Positions 41,316 through 49,587 of a DNA stretch of 64,000 nucleotides are shown here, one piece after another. A program made the translations under genes and the position numbers. The notes beneath the pieces are model-generated. The model made no database searches. It worked only from the letters and a program-made list of their open reading frames with translations, and was not told where the DNA came from. Source of the DNA: JAYVYM01 sp046593925. Lineage in GTDB: Bacteria; Actinomycetota; Actinomycetes; Mycobacteriales; SCTD01. Every line of letters begins with the position of its first letter. Position 1 is the stretch's first letter. The stretch is taken from assembly GCA_046593925.1 (NCBI GenBank), contig JBKJQN010000097.1, forward strand, positions 1-64,000, read 5' to 3'.

Positions 41316-41815
41316 CCGTGGGGGCCGGGGGCGTCCCGCATGCCCGGCGCCTGCTGCTCGTCCGGCGGATCATCGCCATCGCCCTCGCCCTCCTGGGTGC
41401 GCGGGACCCGGTAGGGATCCGCGTCGCCCGCGGGCGTCGCCACCGAGGCGAGCTCCTGCACCCGCGCATCGGCCAGCCTGGCCTGTTCCAGCAGCTCCTC
41501 GAGCCGACCGGTGGTCTGCGGTACGACGTCGGCGATGAAGGCCAGCGACGGGGTGTACCGCACCCCGGTCTGCCGGCCCACCTGCGTCCGCAGCACACCC
41601 TTGGCGCTCTCCAGCGCCGCGGCGCTCTCGCTGCGGGCGCGGTCGTCACCGAAGACCGTGTAATACAGCGTCGCCTCCCGCAGGTCCGGGGTGAGCTTGG
41701 CATCGGTGATCGTCACCATCCCGAGCCGCGGGTCCTTCACCTGCAGCTCCAGCGTCGTCGCCACCACCTCGCGGATGCGCACGGCGAGCTTGCGGGCCCG
41801 CGCTACGTCGACCAT
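41312..41815 (-). CDS. rbfA: Ribosome-binding factor A
   Basis: A 167-residue 30S maturation factor. The KH-like fold spans residues 1-115 (RIREVVATTLELQVKDPRLG, GVRYTPSLAF); the remaining 50 residues are acidic/Pro-rich and probably disordered, as in other high-GC actinobacteria. ATG 41815 is 4 bases after the stop of the DUF503 gene and has GGAGAGGAAG upstream. Confidence 0.93.
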   Translation of the reverse strand: MVDVARARKLAVRIREVVATTLELQVKDPRLGMVTITDAKLTPDLREATLYYTVFGDDRARSESAAALESAKGVLRTQVGRQTGVRYTPSLAFIADVVPQTTGRLEELLEQARLADARVQELASVATPAGDADPYRVPRTQEGEGDGDDPPDEQQAPGMRDAPGPHG

Positions 41816-41819
41816 GGGA

Positions 41820-42113
41820 TCAGTCTTCCTCTCCGAAGAGCCGCTGCCGAGCCGAGATGATCTCCAGCTCCGGTCGGGCGGTCACCAGCCGCTCGCACGC
41901 CTCGAGCACCTCCCGACAGTGCCCCGCGTCCGCGGCGACCACGGACACCCCGATGAACGCCCGCCGATGCAGGTCCAGATGACCCGCCTCGGCCGCGCTG
42001 ACGTCGTACTTCCTGCGCAGCTCCGCGAGCACCGGTCGCACCACACCGCGCTTCCCCTTCAGCGAATGCACATCCCCCAGCAACACATCCACCTCCAGAA
42101 CCCCCACGAACAC
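41820..42113 (-). CDS. DUF503 family protein (YlxP-like)
   Basis: A 97-residue cytoplasmic protein matching the YlxP/DUF503 family that lies between infB and rbfA in Gram-positive bacteria. VGVLEVDVLLGDVHSLKGKR is the family N-terminus. GTG 42113 has GGAGG 5-6 bases upstream. Its role is unproven; position points to ribosome maturation. Confidence 0.9.
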   Translation of the reverse strand: MFVGVLEVDVLLGDVHSLKGKRGVVRPVLAELRRKYDVSAAEAGHLDLHRRAFIGVSVVAADAGHCREVLEACERLVTARPELEIISARQRLFGEED

Positions 42114-42188
42114 CTACGCCTCCAAGCCGCCCGCCTTTGCGCCTTCCGCCCGCACGGGTGCGGATGATTGGCCGGGGCGGGGGCGCCG

Positions 42189-42240
42189 CGGGGCCCGTCA
42201 GGACCGTAACGGGACGAAGTCCCAGGTCCCGAGGGCCCCG
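42189..42240 (-). terminator. Compound stem-loop downstream of infB
   Basis: CGGGGCCC (42189-42196) pairs with GGGCCCCG (42233-42240); inside it GGACC/GGTCC and GGGAC-GAA-GTCCC (42211-42223) add further stems. It begins 26 bases past the infB stop on the transcribed strand and ends about 75 bases before the DUF503 start. There is no U-run. It could terminate or attenuate transcription between infB and the DUF503-rbfA-nrnA-truB-ribF unit. Confidence 0.55.
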
Positions 42241-42266
42241 TGGCGTTCCAGCGGAGCCACCAACGA

Positions 42267-45134
42267 TCACACCCGCGGCTTCTCCACCATCTCCCAGGTC
42301 TCGATGACGTCCTCGAGCTTGATGTCGTTGAACGACCCGAGCCCGATACCGCACTCGAAGCCGTCGCGGACCTCGGTCGCGTCGTCCTTGAAGCGACGCA
42401 ACGACTCCACGGTGAGGTTGTCGGCGACCACGACGCCGTCTCGGACCAGCCGTGCCTTGCTGTTGCGACGGATCAGGCCGCTGCGCACGATCGAGCCGGC
42501 GACATTGCCAATCTTCGGTACGCGGAAGACCTCGCGCACCTCGGCGGTCCCGAGCTGGACCTCCTCGAAGATCGGCTTGAGCATCCCCTTCAGGGCAGCC
42601 TCGACATCCTCGATGGCCGCGTAGATCACCGAGTAGTACCGGACGTCGACGTGCTCCTTGTCCGCCAGGTCGCGGGCGTTGCCCTCCGGCCGGACGTTGA
42701 AGCCCAGGATCACCGCGTCGGACGCGGATGCCAGCGTCACGTCGTTCTCCGTGATGGCGCCGACCCCGCGGTGGATGATCCGCAGGGACACCTCGTCGCT
42801 CACCTCGATCTTGAGCAGCGCGTCCTCGACGGCCTCGACCGACCCGGACACGTCACCCTTGATAATGAGGTTGAGCTGGGTGTTCTCACCCTCCTTGAGC
42901 CGCTCGAACAGGGACTCAAGGGTCGGCCGGCCACGCGTCTGGGCCAGGCTCGCGGCCCGCTCGCGGGACTGTCGCTGCTCAGCGATCTGGCGCGCGACGC
43001 GGTCCTCACTGACGACCAGGAAGTTGTCGCCGGCGCCGGGAACGCTGGTGAAGCCCAGGACCTGGACGGGCTGACCCGGCCCGGCTTCCGCGACGGCCTC
43101 GCCGCGCTCGTTGAGCATGGCCCGCACCCGCCCGAAGGCGTCACCTGCGACGATCGAGTCGCCGACGTGCAGCGTTCCGCGGGTGACCAGCACGGTCGCG
43201 ACCGTGCCGCGGCCCCGGTCCAGGCGGGCCTCGATCGCGACGCCCTGAGCCGGCACCGAGGCGTCGGCGGTGAGCTCGAGGGCCGCATCGGTGGTCAGCA
43301 GTATCGCGTCGGGCAGCTGCTCGAGGTTGAGCCCATTGCGCGCCGACACGTCGACGAACATCGTGTCGCCGCCGTACTCCTCGGCGACCAGGCCATACTC
43401 CGTGAGCTGGCCGCGCACCTTCGCCGGGTCCGCGCCCTCCTTGTCGATCTTGTTGACCGCCACCACGATGGGGACGTCGGCGGCCTGCGCGTGGTTGAGC
43501 GCCTCGATCGTCTGCGGCTTGACGCCATCGTCGGCCGCCACGACCAGAACCACGATGTCGGTGACCTTGGCACCCCTGGCGCGCATGGCCGTGAACGCCT
43601 CGTGGCCTGGGGTGTCGATGAAGGTGATCTCGCGTACGCCGCCCTCGACCGGATGGTGTACCTGGTAGGCGCCGATGTGCTGGGTGATGCCACCGGCCTC
43701 GCCCTTGACCACGTCGGTCTGCCGGATCGCGTCCAGCAGGCGGGTCTTTCCGTGGTCGACGTGACCCATGATCGTCACGACCGGGGGCCGAGACACCAAC
43801 AGCGCGTCGTCGCCGTACTCGCCGCCGAAGGTCAGGTCGAAGCGGTCCAGCAGCTCGGCGTCCTCCTCCTCAGGCGAGACGATCGACACCTCGTAGCCGA
43901 GCTGGGCTCCCAGCATCTGCAGGGTCTCATCGGTGCAGGACTGCGTCGCGGTCACCATCTCGCCGAGCTCGGTGAACACCACCTGCACCAGCGAGCCCGG
44001 GTTAGCGTTGATCTTGTCAGCGAAGTCGGCGAGGGACGCGCCGCGGGCCAGCCGCACCGCCTCGCCGTTGCCGCGGGCGACACCGCCGCCCATCGTCGGT
44101 GCGGCGAGGTTGTCGAACTCCTGGCGCCGCTGCTTCTTGCTCTTGCGACCGCGGACCGGACGGCCACCGCCGCCGGAGCGGCCGAACGCGCCGGGCGCGC
44201 TGCCACCGCGGGCCGCGCCACCGCGCGGGCCGCCCCCGGGCCGACCGGCGAAACCGCCGCCGCCGGGACGCGGGGCGCCGTAGCCACCGCCGGCCGCGCC
44301 GCCGGGGCCACCACCGGGACGCGCGCCGGGCGCGCCGCCGGGCCGTGCACCGGGCATGCCCGGCCGGGCACCCGCCGCTCGGGGCGGGAACATGCCGGGA
44401 CCGGGACGCGGACCGCCCGGACCGCCGGTGGGGCCACCCGCACGGGGCGGGAACACACCGGGACCGGGGCGGGGTCCGCCGGGCGGACCACCCGGCGCCG
44501 GGCGAGGGGCGCCGGGCCGCGGCGGCATGCCGGGCGTCGGGGCCGAGCTCGGGCCGGGGCGGGGCGCACCGGGCCGCGGCGGCATGCCGGGCGCCGGAAC
44601 CGACGACGGCGCGGGCCGTGCTGCCGGGGGCCGAGGCGGCATCGACGGGGTGCCGTCCGACGGCGAGCTGAAGGGGTTGTTACCGGGGCGCGGACCCGGG
44701 GACGGCCTGGCCGGAGCGGGCGCAGCACTGGCAGCGGCGGGTTGGCCGGCGGCCGGCTGCCCGGCAGCGGGCTGCACCGGCTGCGGCGCCAGGGGCTGCT
44801 GAGATGCCAGCGGCTGAGGCGCGGACGGCCGCCCGGGGCTCGGCATCGTCGCGCCCGGGCGGGCTGCCGGAGGAGCAGCGGCCGGGAAGGCAGCCGGGGC
44901 CTGCGGGGCCGACGTTGAGGCGGGCCCTGACGCTGTTGGTGCGGACGCTGCCGGTATGGACGCAGCCGGAGCGGCGGCCGGGAAGGCCTCACGCAGCTTG
45001 CGCGCGACAGGAGCCTCGATCGTGGACGAGGCTGACTTGACGAACTCGCCATTGTCCTTCAACCAGGACAGGACGTTCTTGCTCTCGAGACCGAGCTCTT
45101 TGGCGAGCTCGTGGACGCGGGCCTTTCCGGGCAC
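42267..45134 (-). CDS. infB: Translation initiation factor IF-2
   Basis: A 955-residue GTPase delivering fMet-tRNA to the 30S subunit. The N-terminal 50 residues (ARVHELAKELGLESKNVLSWL) are the IF2-N domain; residues 55-330 are a very long Pro/Gly/Ala/Arg-rich linker with many PRPG and GMPPRPGAP units; the G domain has GHVDHGKT near residue 457, DTPGHE and NKID; domains II-IV complete it. GTG 45134 has AGGAG 8 bases upstream. Confidence 0.95.
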   Translation of the reverse strand: MPGKARVHELAKELGLESKNVLSWLKDNGEFVKSASSTIEAPVARKLREAFPAAAPAASIPAASAPTASGPASTSAPQAPAAFPAAAPPAARPGATMPSPGRPSAPQPLASQQPLAPQPVQPAAGQPAAGQPAAASAAPAPARPSPGPRPGNNPFSSPSDGTPSMPPRPPAARPAPSSVPAPGMPPRPGAPRPGPSSAPTPGMPPRPGAPRPAPGGPPGGPRPGPGVFPPRAGGPTGGPGGPRPGPGMFPPRAAGARPGMPGARPGGAPGARPGGGPGGAAGGGYGAPRPGGGGFAGRPGGGPRGGAARGGSAPGAFGRSGGGGRPVRGRKSKKQRRQEFDNLAAPTMGGGVARGNGEAVRLARGASLADFADKINANPGSLVQVVFTELGEMVTATQSCTDETLQMLGAQLGYEVSIVSPEEEDAELLDRFDLTFGGEYGDDALLVSRPPVVTIMGHVDHGKTRLLDAIRQTDVVKGEAGGITQHIGAYQVHHPVEGGVREITFIDTPGHEAFTAMRARGAKVTDIVVLVVAADDGVKPQTIEALNHAQAADVPIVVAVNKIDKEGADPAKVRGQLTEYGLVAEEYGGDTMFVDVSARNGLNLEQLPDAILLTTDAALELTADASVPAQGVAIEARLDRGRGTVATVLVTRGTLHVGDSIVAGDAFGRVRAMLNERGEAVAEAGPGQPVQVLGFTSVPGAGDNFLVVSEDRVARQIAEQRQSRERAASLAQTRGRPTLESLFERLKEGENTQLNLIIKGDVSGSVEAVEDALLKIEVSDEVSLRIIHRGVGAITENDVTLASASDAVILGFNVRPEGNARDLADKEHVDVRYYSVIYAAIEDVEAALKGMLKPIFEEVQLGTAEVREVFRVPKIGNVAGSIVRSGLIRRNSKARLVRDGVVVADNLTVESLRRFKDDATEVRDGFECGIGLGSFNDIKLEDVIETWEMVEKPRV

Positions 45135-45182
45135 GGGACTCCTGTCTGGCCCGGGGCGCCCCCGTGCCGAGGTACTAATGCA

Positions 45183-45200
45183 CGGTCTTGCTCAAGACCG
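45183..45200 (-). promoter_or_regulatory. Hairpin in the ylxR-infB leader
   Basis: CGGTCTT and AAGACCG are perfect 7-base arms around a 4-base loop, about 50 bases before the infB start on the transcribed strand. Its place within the 179-base ylxR-infB gap suggests a weak terminator/attenuator or a translation-control element. No U-run is present. Confidence 0.4.
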
Positions 45201-45313
45201 CGGTCGTGCGAGACATCTGGGTCGTGCCGTGCGCCCTGATGACGTGGACGGTCATGTGGGCTGGCTCATCGAGTGCTGCTCAAGGCGGTGCCTGCTCTCG
45301 TCGGGCTGGTCTG

Positions 45314-45595
45314 TCAGGTGCCGTGCCGATCTTGCTGGTGCAGCGTCACGTGCTCCCGAACCGCGGTGACCTCGAGCGGTCCCGCCAAGCGTAGGGCTCG
45401 GGGGAACGCCCGCCGCTTGTCGGCGAGGGCGACGCACCGCGGGTCGAGGTGCACGGATGCGCCCCGCCCCGGCAGGCGCCCGGCCGGGTCGGCGACGAGG
45501 TCGTCACCGACCGCGACGACACGCAGCAGGGTGGCCTTTGCCGCCTTCACCCGGCAGCCCACACAGGTGCGCTCCGGGCCCGGGAGGCGGGCCAT
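45314..45595 (-). CDS. ylxR: YlxR-family (DUF448) RNA-binding protein
   Basis: A 93-residue protein with RTCVGCRVKAAKATLLRVV and GRGASVHLDPRCVALA, the conserved features of the YlxR family between nusA and infB. ATG 45595 is preferred over TTG 45601 two codons upstream. Members bind RNA or the nucleoid and have been linked to RNase P. Lies 53 bases after nusA. Confidence 0.9.
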   Translation of the reverse strand: MARLPGPERTCVGCRVKAAKATLLRVVAVGDDLVADPAGRLPGRGASVHLDPRCVALADKRRAFPRALRLAGPLEVTAVREHVTLHQQDRHGT

Positions 45596-45648
45596 TTCCA
45601 AGTCTAGCGCTCCGGGGCCGCGGGGGCGGGCCGGCTGCGAACGGCGGG

Positions 45649-46668
45649 CTACGGCGCGTCCCCCGACGACGGCGGGGCGGCGTCGCTGCGGATGTCGATG
45701 CGCCAGCCCGTGAGCCGCGCAGCCAGCCGGGCGTTCTGCCCCTCCTTGCCGATCGCCAGCGAGAGCTGGTAGTCCGGTACGACGACCCGCGCGGAGCGCA
45801 TGACCGCGTCGACGACCTGCACGCTCGACACCCGGGCCGGCGAGAGCGCGTTACCGACGAAGCGCGCCGGGTCGGGTGACCAGTCGACGATGTCGATCTT
45901 CTCGCCGTGCAGCTCCGCGGTGACGGCGCGCACCCGCGAGCCGACCGGTCCGATGCAGGCGCCCTTGGCTCCCAGTCCCTGCACGGTGGACCTGACGGCG
46001 ATCTTGGTCCGGTGGCCGGCCTCGCGCGCGAGGGCGACGATCTCCACGGAGCCGTCGGCCACCTCGGGCACCTCCTGCGCGAACAACCCTCGTACCAGGT
46101 CGGGATGGGTGCGCGACACGGTGATCGAGGCGCCGCGCTGACCACGGGCCACCGAGACGACCCGGCACTTCAGCCGCGACCCGTGCTCGTAGACCTCGCC
46201 CGGCACCTGCTCGGCGGGCGGCAGGACGGCCTCGAGGGCGTCCTCTGCCTGCCCGAGCTTGACCATCACATTGCGGTTGGGCGGGGCCCCGGGCCGCTGG
46301 CCGGCCTGCTGGACGATGCCCGACACGACGTCGCCCTCGCGGCCAGACCATTCGTCGTGGCTCAGCTCGCTCTCCGCCTCGCGCAGCCGCTGCAGGATCA
46401 CCTGGCGGGCGGTGCTGGTGGCGATCCGCCCGAAGCCGTCCGGCGTGTCATCCCATTCCCGCGCGACCGCGCCGTCCTCGGCGAGCTCCTGGGCCAGCAC
46501 CCGGGCGTCGCCGCTGCCGCGGTCCAGCTCGACGCGGGCATGCGCCTGTGATCCCTCCGTGTGCCGGTACGCCGTCAGCAGCGCCGACTCGATGGCCTGG
46601 CAGACCAGGTCGAACGAGATGTCCTTCTCGCGCTCGAGCCCCCGCAGCGCCGCCATGTCGATCTTCAC
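45649..46668 (-). CDS. nusA: Transcription termination/antitermination factor NusA
   Basis: A 339-residue factor that pauses RNA polymerase and supports antitermination. The N-terminal polymerase-binding domain (1-130) is followed by S1 (GDVVSGIVQQ) and two KH domains (KGACIGPVGSRVRAVTAEL; IGKEGQNARLAARLTGW). It lacks the C-terminal acidic repeats of gamma-proteobacterial NusA, as usual for actinobacteria. GTG 46668 overlaps the rimP stop by four bases. Confidence 0.95.
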   Translation of the reverse strand: MKIDMAALRGLEREKDISFDLVCQAIESALLTAYRHTEGSQAHARVELDRGSGDARVLAQELAEDGAVAREWDDTPDGFGRIATSTARQVILQRLREAESELSHDEWSGREGDVVSGIVQQAGQRPGAPPNRNVMVKLGQAEDALEAVLPPAEQVPGEVYEHGSRLKCRVVSVARGQRGASITVSRTHPDLVRGLFAQEVPEVADGSVEIVALAREAGHRTKIAVRSTVQGLGAKGACIGPVGSRVRAVTAELHGEKIDIVDWSPDPARFVGNALSPARVSSVQVVDAVMRSARVVVPDYQLSLAIGKEGQNARLAARLTGWRIDIRSDAAPPSSGDAP

Positions 46669-47186
46669 GCGTCCGCCTCGTCGTGGTGCTCGGCGAGCTC
46701 GTCGTCCAGGGTGCCCTCCTGGAGCCCGCCGTCCGTACGCGTGAACTCCACCTGCACCTGGCCGCGGACGACCTCCCCGAACAGCAGGCGGCGCTCGTCG
46801 AGCTGCAGGCCGGTGTCGTCGGCCGCGGTCAGCCGCCCGGTCACGGTGCTGCCGGCGGCGAGGTGGGCGGTGACCAGCCGGCCGACGTTTCGTCGCCAGT
46901 GCCGCGGCACGGTCAGCGGCCGATCGACACCGGGCGAGCTGACCTCCAGCACGTAGGCCCCGCCGAGCAGGGCAGGCTCGCGGGCATCGATGTCGTCCAG
47001 GGCGTCGGACACCGCACGGCTGACGTCAGCGACGTCGTCCAGGGTGGTGCCGCCGTCCTTGTCGACGAGCATCCGCACGACCCGTCTGCGACCGGCGGGG
47101 GTGACGTCGAGTCCTTCGAGGTCGTGGCCGGTGCCGGCGACGACCGGGCCGAGCAGCTGGGACAGGCGGGGGACGACCGCGACCAT
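46665..47186 (-). CDS. rimP: Ribosome maturation factor RimP
   Basis: A 173-residue 30S maturation factor. The N-terminal half has RRVVRMLVDKDGG and LDDVADVSRAVSDALD; EVSSPGVDRPL is the signature loop, and the C-terminal Sm-like domain ends the protein. ATG 47186 has AGGAGGG 5-6 bases upstream. First gene of the rimP-nusA-ylxR-infB operon; a tandem repeat lies just upstream. Confidence 0.94.
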   Translation of the reverse strand: MVAVVPRLSQLLGPVVAGTGHDLEGLDVTPAGRRRVVRMLVDKDGGTTLDDVADVSRAVSDALDDIDAREPALLGGAYVLEVSSPGVDRPLTVPRHWRRNVGRLVTAHLAAGSTVTGRLTAADDTGLQLDERRLLFGEVVRGQVQVEFTRTDGGLQEGTLDDELAEHHDEADA

Positions 47187-47201
47187 GAAGCCCTCCTGCC
47201 T

Positions 47202-47253
47202 GTGTGGTTGTGCGTGCGGTGCGCCCTGTGTAGTGGTGCGTGCGTGGCGCCCT
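47202..47253. repeat. Two degenerate 26-base tandem repeats upstream of rimP
   Basis: Copies 47202-47227 and 47228-47253 match at most positions (GTGT.GT.GTGCGTGCG core, ending GCGCCCT), with a third partial copy from 47254 (GAGTGTTGTGCGTGG). They fill the rimP 5' leader between the rimP start and the divergent lipoprotein gene and would be transcribed or overlap the operon promoter. Confidence 0.75.
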
Positions 47254-47318
47254 GAGTGTTGTGCGTGGCAAAAGCGTACCGGGGCGCTGTGGTTCCCTGC
47301 CCGTGGTTGCCTGACCTT

Positions 47319-47780
47319 GTGGACACGCCCGGGCCCCGCCGCCGGGCGGTTCTGCTCGCCGGCCTGGTCCTCCCGCTCGCGGCCTGCACCCGCGCCGCCG
47401 CCCCCGCGCCGCGGCCGGCGGATCCGGAAGTCGAGCTGCGGTCCGCGGCTGTGGACCGCGAGGTGGCGCTGCTGTCGATGTACGGCCAGGCCCTGGTTGC
47501 CGCCTCGGCGGCCCGAGCGCCCGGCCTCGCCACACTGCGTGGCGAGCACGCGGACCACCTGGCTGCGCTCGGCGGCGCGTCACCTGCGCCGAGTGCCCAC
47601 GCCACGCCGTCAACTGCGCTGTCGCCCACCACTGCCGACCTGCTCGCGGCCGAGGCGGCCGCCGCCGCCGCCCACGCCGCGGGGGTGTCACCGGCTTCCC
47701 GCACCCTCGCCGCGCTGCTCGCGACGCTGTCCGCAGCCGAGGCCGCCCACGCGGTGGCCCTGCCCGTCCTGCCGGCCTGA
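47319..47780 (+). CDS. Lipoprotein with ferritin-like helical region
   Basis: A 153-residue lipoprotein from GTG 47319. The basic start (PGPRRRAVL) and lipobox LPLAAC place the lipidated Cys near residue 20. The mature part is a helix-rich, Ala-rich domain with His/Glu spaced as in ferritin-like bundles (VDREVALLSMYGQAL, LRGEHADHLAAL), resembling the DUF4439 protein that follows. Divergent from rimP. Role unknown. Confidence 0.72.
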   Translation: MDTPGPRRRAVLLAGLVLPLAACTRAAAPAPRPADPEVELRSAAVDREVALLSMYGQALVAASAARAPGLATLRGEHADHLAALGGASPAPSAHATPSTALSPTTADLLAAEAAAAAAHAAGVSPASRTLAALLATLSAAEAAHAVALPVLPA

Positions 47781-47805
47781 TGAGCCGGGGACGCGAAGGG
47801 CGCCC

Positions 47806-48237
47806 GTGAGCGAGGTGGAGCTGCTGCAGACGCTGTTGGCCGCCGAGCACGCGGCGGTCTACGGGTACGGCGTACTCGGCGCCCGGCTGGCCGACGCCGC
47901 GCGCGAGCTGGCCCAGCAGGCCGACGACGCGCACCGCGCCCGGCGCGACGCCCTCGCCGAGCTGCTGCGGACCCGCGGCGCGGCGGTGCCCGTCACGATG
48001 GCGGCGTACGACGTCGCGGTGGCGGGCACCCCCGAGGCGCTCGCGCTTGCCGTCCGCCTGGAGGAAGGCCTCGCGGTGCGCTGGCGCGACCTCGTCGGCG
48101 GCACCGACGACGCGGCGCTGCGCAGCCTGGGGCTCAGCGGTCTGACCGAGGCGGCCGTACGCGCCGCCCGGTGGCGCCTTGCCGGCGGGTTGCGACCAGG
48201 GACGGTGGCGCTGCCCGGCGTCGTCAGGACGGACTAG
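47806..48237 (+). CDS. DUF4439 ferritin-like domain protein
   Basis: A 143-residue four-helix bundle protein. VELLQTLLAAEHAAVYGYGVLGA is the family's first helix with Glu and His that could bind metal; RLEEGLAVRWRDL and LGLSGLTEAAVRAARW complete the fold. GTG 47806 is 25 bases after the lipoprotein gene and has GAAGGG upstream. This cytosolic partner of the lipoprotein is normally found next to rimP in actinobacteria. Confidence 0.84.
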   Translation: MSEVELLQTLLAAEHAAVYGYGVLGARLADAARELAQQADDAHRARRDALAELLRTRGAAVPVTMAAYDVAVAGTPEALALAVRLEEGLAVRWRDLVGGTDDAALRSLGLSGLTEAAVRAARWRLAGGLRPGTVALPGVVRTD

Positions 48238-48285
48238 TCCGCCTGGGCCATCGAGCGGCTGCGGAGGCGCCCCGAGGACAGGGGC

Positions 48286-48417
48286 ATGTCTCCCGCCGCC
48301 CACACCCCCACCCCCCGCCCGTCGTCGGACCGCGCGCTGCAGCGCTGGCTCGACCCGACCGAGCTCGAGCGCCGCCTCGAGGCCCACCTGCTGATCGCGC
48401 GAAAGGTGAGCGCCTAG
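48286..48417 (+). CDS. Small hypothetical protein
   Basis: A possible 43-residue product from ATG 48286, with AGGGG directly upstream. It is Pro-rich at the start and then amphipathic-helical (RALQRWLDPTELERRLEAHL). Codon third positions are GC-rich. Its stop overlaps the end of the convergent HAD gene by four bases. No family recognised; could be chance. Confidence 0.4.
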   Translation: MSPAAHTPTPRPSSDRALQRWLDPTELERRLEAHLLIARKVSA

Positions 48418-49103
48418 CGCCACGCGTCGACGACGTCGAGCAGCCCGGCGAGCCCGGTCAGCGTGGCGTCCGCCACGACGTCGAACCCGTCAACCGGGCG
48501 GCCGCTCAGCAGGACCGCCCGCAAGCCGGAGCGCTGCGCGCCCCACACGTCGTCTCGTGGCCGATCGCCGACGAAGACCGCCTCGTCGGCGGGTACGCCG
48601 ACCGCTTCGAGCAGCGCACCGAACGCCGCCGGGTGGGGCTTCATGTGTGCCAGCTCGCAGGTGTAGAGCCGTGCGTCGAGCAGCTCGAGCAGCCCCGCCT
48701 CGTCGAGCCAGCGCTCGTGCAGCGCCCTCGGCCAGTGCGTGTTGGACAGCAGCCCGGTGCGCAGCCCCCGCTCCCGAAGTCCGGTGAGCACACCTGCGGC
48801 AGCGGGGTCGTGCGCGACGGTCGCCTCCCACGCGTCGTGATACGCCAGAAGCGCCCCCGCGACGTCGAGGTGGGTCTGCGCGGCGACCGAGCGCACCAGC
48901 TCCTCGGTCGTGCCGCTCGAGTCACCGTGCCGGGTGCTCACGGCCCACCAGCGCTGCTCGGCGTCGAGCAGCGCCTGCGCGACGGGCTCCGGGTCGCCCG
49001 GCGACAGCACCAGCGCCGCAGCCCGCCACATCTCAAGCAGGTCGACCTCGCGGTGCTCCGACAGCGTGCCGCCCCAGTCGAACAGCACCGCTCGCACTGT
49101 CAT
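48414..49103 (-). CDS. HAD-superfamily phosphatase
   Basis: A 229-residue HAD hydrolase. The motifs are FDWGGTLSE (nucleophile Asp, with Trp in place of the usual Leu/Phe and Gly-Gly in place of DGT), LLSNTHW, a Lys in MKPHP, and FVGDRPRDD. The second Asp of motif I is absent (D-W-G instead of D-x-D), so phosphatase activity is doubtful or altered. Follows the ybaK-like gene by 10 bases in the proS unit. Confidence 0.85.
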   Translation of the reverse strand: MTVRAVLFDWGGTLSEHREVDLLEMWRAAALVLSPGDPEPVAQALLDAEQRWWAVSTRHGDSSGTTEELVRSVAAQTHLDVAGALLAYHDAWEATVAHDPAAAGVLTGLRERGLRTGLLSNTHWPRALHERWLDEAGLLELLDARLYTCELAHMKPHPAAFGALLEAVGVPADEAVFVGDRPRDDVWGAQRSGLRAVLLSGRPVDGFDVVADATLTGLAGLLDVVDAWR

Positions 49104-49113
49104 CGGCGCACTG

Positions 49114-49587
49114 TCATGGGCGGGCGATGTCGGCGACCACGGCGGCGGTCAGCCGCAGCAGGTCGGCGGGCGCGAGCTCAACCGACAGCCCTCTGCGGCC
49201 GGCGGACACCAGGACGGTGGCGTAGAGCTCGGCAGTCTCGTCGACAGCCGTCCGCAGCACTGCCCGTTGACCGAGCGGGCTGATACCCCCGACCACGTAG
49301 CCGGAGGACCGTTCGGCGCGGGCCGGGTCGGCCATCGCGGCCCGCTTGCCAGCCAACGCCGTGGCGAGCGCTTTCAGGTCCAGCGAACCGGCCACCGGCA
49401 CCACCGCGCAGACGAGCTCGCCGTCGAGGTCGGCGAGCAGCGTCTTGAGCATCCGCTCCGGCTCGACCCCGAGGGCCCGCGCGCCCGCCTCGCCGTACCG
49501 CCCGCCGGGCGCGCTGTCGTACCCGTGGACGGTGTGGGCGACGCCCGCGCGCTCGAGCCGGCGCAGCGCGGGTGTGCCGCCGGTCAG
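49114..49587 (-). CDS. YbaK/EbsC-family aminoacyl-tRNA deacylase, probable CTG start
   Basis: A 157-residue editing protein that in relatives hydrolyses mischarged Cys-tRNA-Pro. GVEPERMLKTLLADLDGELV, KALATALAGKRAAMAD and VVGGISPLGQR are family landmarks; the Lys in LKTLL is catalytic in homologues. No ATG, GTG or TTG is available before the conserved core. The CTG at 49587 overlaps the proS TGA as CTGA, and GGAG lies 7 bases upstream, so a CTG start is the best reading. Being coupled to proS fits a trans-editing role. Confidence 0.85.
   Translation of the reverse strand: MTGGTPALRRLERAGVAHTVHGYDSAPGGRYGEAGARALGVEPERMLKTLLADLDGELVCAVVPVAGSLDLKALATALAGKRAAMADPARAERSSGYVVGGISPLGQRAVLRTAVDETAELYATVLVSAGRRGLSVELAPADLLRLTAAVVADIARP

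Noticed and set aside
42240..44918. Plus-strand open frame of nearly 900 codons opposite infB
   Set aside because: Antisense of IF-2; the long Gly/Arg/Thr run only mirrors the Pro/Gly linker.
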